A stretch of 64,000 nt of DNA from Cheilinus undulatus (Eukaryota; Chordata; Actinopteri; Labriformes; Labridae): the NCBI RefSeq assembly GCF_018320785.1, contig NC_054865.1:33480398-33544397 (forward strand), written 5' to 3'. A program made the position numbers and the translations under genes. The notes under the pieces are model-generated. The model was not told the DNA's origin. It saw only the letters and a list, made by a program, of their open reading frames with translations, and made no database searches. Positions 60,310 through 64,000 of this stretch are shown here, piece by piece. Each line of letters begins with the position of its first letter. Within the stretch, counting starts at the first letter, position 1.

Positions 60310-63300
60310 TATGTGTAAAAATATCAAAACGGGTGTTTGTCATGCTACGTCTATTTAAAATGACGAGAAGAGCTTGACTAAAAGTATCAACACTGACACT
60401 CCAGCACCTTTAAATGAAGCTTAATTTAATTTCATGAACTGTTAAGTCTGTACTAAAATCTGTAGTTAGTATTCTGTTTTCAACTGTATTGTTGCTGCAG
60501 TGTGTTGTATCATATGGTTCACACAATATCATGTCGTATTGAGTTGTAAGTTATTGTGTAGTAGAGGAAAATAAGCTTTTACCTAGGGGGAATGTGCTAC
60601 GTATATTCTTTCACACCTTATCTTCTCTCTTTCTTCTGCTTTTCAATTATTAAGTTTATTAGGAATGTTTTATGTTAGATTACAAGTTTGAATTTAGATT
60701 TTAATTAGATTTTAAAGCAGAGGCTTATAGTATAATTATGTGATCTGTATGTACCACCTGAAGATATCTTGTGATATTTTAATGTATTCAAAATGAGAAA
60801 AAGTTTAGCATGAATAGGAAAGATTTTTGCATAAAGAGTACTTTATAAAAGTATTTTTGAGATGATTCTTTTCCCAGCTTCAGACTAAACTTGGTGAGCA
60901 TGGCAGCTCGATGATGTTACACTTTCAATAGGCGTTTGTGTGAGCTATTGCTAAAAGCCCTTCCTGTTGCTTCAGAAAGGTTTTCCTGTGAGAAAGATAG
61001 AAATACATGTGTCGACACATTGAAAGTTTAGTGTGAGACTTTTATTGGACTGTAAGTTATTATTATATGTATGTCTGATTCAGCAGAATAAAAGCAGTCA
61101 GTTCAATCTTATTTCTTTGGAAATGAAACAAAATTCTCTGGCACCACGGATGAGACATACTGAAGTGTATTCCCGTATCTGTAACTGAGCGTGGCATTTC
61201 TCTGTGAGTGTGTGTGTGTCAGTGGGTGTGTGTCTGTTGTCCTCTGTAAATACTTTGAATTCCACCGCTTTCCGAAGTCGTGCTTTCATGTTAAGCTCTG
61301 TGTCTTTTTCATCTTTTCTCCTCAGCTTGTAAACACAGGGTTAAAGGTTTAACATGACGCTCAGCCAGATTTTAAACAATCATTTTCCCCACTTTTATTC
61401 ATTCCACAGAAAGAGTCGCTCCCTTTGCTCTGCTAACCACCACCTTTGTTTTCAGACTTGTAGCTGGGTGGTTTGGCCCTCACAGGAGCCTCAGTGGGCT
61501 GTTTTCTAAAGTCAGGATCATGGTGGGTGTTTGTTGAAAGTGAGTCATGTAAATTGATGCCTAAAGGTCATTTCTGGTCACTTTAGGATTATTTGAAATG
61601 AAAGCTACATGCCACAAACTGAGACTGGTGTGAGATAAATTATTCAGCACTATGTAAAGCCTGAATGACCCTCATTTTTGAAATCACATGCTAAAAGCAG
61701 TCAGATCTATAAGTTTATAAGAATTTCAGCCGAAACAGACATCGACTGCCTTCCCTTTCTACCACGTCTGTTCTTTAGGAATAACCTTATTAAGGATGAA
61801 TTTAAAAAGTCAACAAACATCACCAAATCTCATCTCCAAATGTGTTTTTGGTTGTGTTCTTTTAACTCACCTACTCTTGCTCTTGTTGTGTTATATCTAA
61901 AAATTTGAGATCTTTCAGTTCAAGTTGATTCTGTGGATTAACATTTTCTTGTAGTTGAATGTGGGCCTAAGCAGCCTTCTCTGTTAGTACTGTATGATCA
62001 GCATGACGCAGTGATGATGCTCAGCATACATGTTTTTACTCCTGGTCCTTTGTATGTCATGTAATCTCATACAATTAAAAAAAAAAAAAACAAATCAGTA
62101 GGCTGTAACGTAACACATTTGCAATTAATGCACAGGCACAGCCCTAAAAAATGCTTTTCCATGTTTCACCTGTTTCCCTCTTGAAAATTATCACAATATA
62201 TTCTTTAGCTGTCTTACTTTATTGGGAAAATACTTTGTCAGTGCCATGCTAAAAGCTCCATTTATACTTTCTGTTTCTGCAGATTCATGCTTATGTGTTG
62301 AGTCTGGTCCACGTAGTCCTGAACCTACGCAGAGGCCTCAAATATGAACCTCTTCAAAAGGGTGCCACTGTGAAACTTTTCTTTGAGTCATCATGTGTGG
62401 TATACTCATTCAGGAGTCTAAGTGACAGACTGGGCTATCAAAATGATAGTTTTGCAACTTGTGTGTCTCCTCATGTGGCTGACAGTATCATTAGTATTCA
62501 GTGTTTTTGTCAGTGCTAAACCTATCGTTGTTTTATAGTCAGCAGCTACTACTGTCTATTGGTATTATCTATATGGCCAGCCATATAAAGATAGAAAAGC
62601 CTCTAAGATCACTTCAGGTAATCTGCTTTAAATTTGACTCATAACTTGTGACTATGGCGGTGATGAAATTTAGATATATAATGACTACCCTGACAACTAA
62701 CAACACATGCTATGTTTCTTACTCAGGTCTAAATGATGCAACACAAACGTATGACTCAGGATGACATGTATGAAGTTAACACCTTTGAAAAGGATCCAAC
62801 ACCGCAACCCATTCATGCCTTTCTGCGCTCATCAGCATTTAGTGGTGTTTAAGCCCACATGAATTTTGTTAAGACTGAGAAGAAGACGTTAAAGAGAGTT
62901 TGGTATGAATAGTCATACTGTGTCAGGGGAAAAATGTTTATCACCACTGCTTAGAGTTGTTGTTTGGAGTTTTTAGCTGCTTTGCTTGTGACTTTTCCTT
63001 TTCCTGTTATTTAAAGAAATAGTAATTGACTTCCAGAGTAACACTGACTGGATGTCATCAAACACTTTTAACCTGCCTTCCCATCCATCCATGCATACAT
63101 AGATTGTCATGCCACACATACAATTGTTGCATACTTCTTTGACAAGTTTGACTAGCTTGTAAATACTCTCTCAGTAGCCAGTTTATTTGTATCCCTCAAT
63201 AAAATCTTGCTCTTAAACAACAGATAGAGTAATCGACACACAGACGGACAGACGTAGGTAGATTCCTAATTTTTCGCCATGATACAAGAAGTGATTTTTG

Positions 63301-63342
63301 GAAGGCTAAAAATACTCAAACAGTCACAAAAGGTTACTAGAG

Positions 63343-63970
63343 CTGGGTGTACACTGTGCAATTTTCCTGCAATTCAGCCACAAATTTTGAGTCGCATGAC
63401 TCGCTCTGAAGTCGGACGACTTTCAGTCAGATTGGGTGTCGTTTGTTGTGCTGTGTACAGGGGAGTACGATGGCCGACCACAGCCTGACTACAACCCCAC
63501 GACCTGCTCCCGACTGGTTGGAAGGATTTCTGGCATGTTTGATATTTTGGTCGTACATATCAGACACTTCAGAGCTTGAGAGCAGAAACACAAGCAGAAT
63601 AAATAACTTTGGGGGATTGTTTTTCTTTGTAAACTGTCAGACAACATCCTAAATTACCATGACAATGCCTGGAATCACTTTCTGATACACTCCTGCCATG
63701 ATAAAGGAAATAAATGAGCAGGAAATATTCCTACCTGGGGACCTGCAGCTGGCATAGAGGTGATGCTGTTTGTGTGTGTGAGACAGAGAGAGATAGTGGG
63801 AGAGGGGGAGAGAGAGAGGGAGAGAGAGAGAAAGCGGGAGAGATAGAGGGGGAGAGAGAGAGAATATGACTGGAAACACTTCACCCTCAGACCCTGAGAC
63901 TTTTTTAAAAGGAAACTCCACCAGTTTCTGTCACAGTCCGTCCTGACTTCAGTTGCACAGTGTGAGCACT
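63343..63970. mobile_element. TIR element (GTGTACACTGTGCAA ends) with internal GA microsatellite
   Basis: Left AGCTGGGTGTACACTGTGCA and, inverted, right AGTGCTCACACTGTGCAACT are alike enough to be imperfect TIRs. The interior has a CGACTTTCAGTCAGATTGGG-type segment and a (GA)n tract. No transposase. Superfamily uncertain. Confidence 0.5.
63782..63863. repeat. (GA)n-rich microsatellite
   Basis: Imperfect GAGAGAGG/GAGAGA tract, purine-only for most of its length on the plus strand. Confidence 0.92.
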
Positions 63971-64000
63971 CAAGTCGTACGCAATGGTCATGCGTTGTAA

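Larger units (their letters stand above)
39657..64000 (+). other. nfat5: nfat5 intron 1 (partial, at least 24 kb), repeat-filled
   Basis: No second nfat5 exon was recognised to the right edge, so I treat the whole stretch as one long intron; human NFAT5 also has a very long first intron. The first 700 bp remain CpG-richer, with a C-rich run at 40062-40083. Identified inserts are listed separately. Other stretches (43210-44430, 44770-46150, 48820-53830, 53870-56440 and 60320-63340) hold only short, unconvincing open frames and simple repeats. Confidence 0.6.

Overview
The window looks like a piece of a teleost fish chromosome. Coding exons are short and separated by AT-rich introns with canonical splice sites. 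The spaces between genes are filled with Tc1-type transposons, TIR-bearing non-autonomous elements, non-LTR retrotransposon fragments, a tRNA-derived SINE and many microsatellites. I see no bacterial-type operon, CRISPR array or stand-alone RNA gene. All exon models were built by eye from splice sites, frame continuity and remembered family resemblance; no search was run.

Layout. (1) 1159-5590, minus strand: the first five coding exons of vat1l (VAT1-like quinone-oxidoreductase family); the remaining exons lie beyond the left edge. (2) 5591-9244: spacer with a 1.1 kb minisatellite built on a 42-bp unit (two diverged 21-mers), and a TIR-bounded DNA element carrying a possible RecQ-like helicase fragment. 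(3) 9245-10162, minus strand: a complete four-exon bola3 gene (mitochondrial Fe-S maturation factor, 114 aa). (4) 12166-36670, plus strand: a complete polycystin-1-like 2 gene (pkd1l2) reconstructed as 41 exons that stay in frame for 2,494 aa: signal peptide, C-type lectin, SUEL lectin, PKD-like/REJ ectodomain, GPS with the HL|T cleavage tripeptide, PLAT and an 11-TM polycystin channel region. (5) 39584-39656, plus strand: the first coding exon of nfat5 (MPSDFISL... start), followed by at least 24 kb of its first intron, which runs to the right edge and is crowded with repeats.

From general knowledge, VAT1L, PKD1L2 and NFAT5 all map to human 16q22-q23, so three of the four genes fit an ancestral linkage group; bola3 is the odd one out, since human BOLA3 is on chromosome 2. 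The genes do not form a functional pathway. I found no convincing new biological system. The observations most worth following are the reconstructed pkd1l2 with an in-frame 87-nt intron and an alternative C-terminus, the two-level minisatellite open on both strands, nested Tc1 insertions, two intronic low-complexity arrays with internal order, and consensus CRE palindromes just upstream of both bola3 and pkd1l2.
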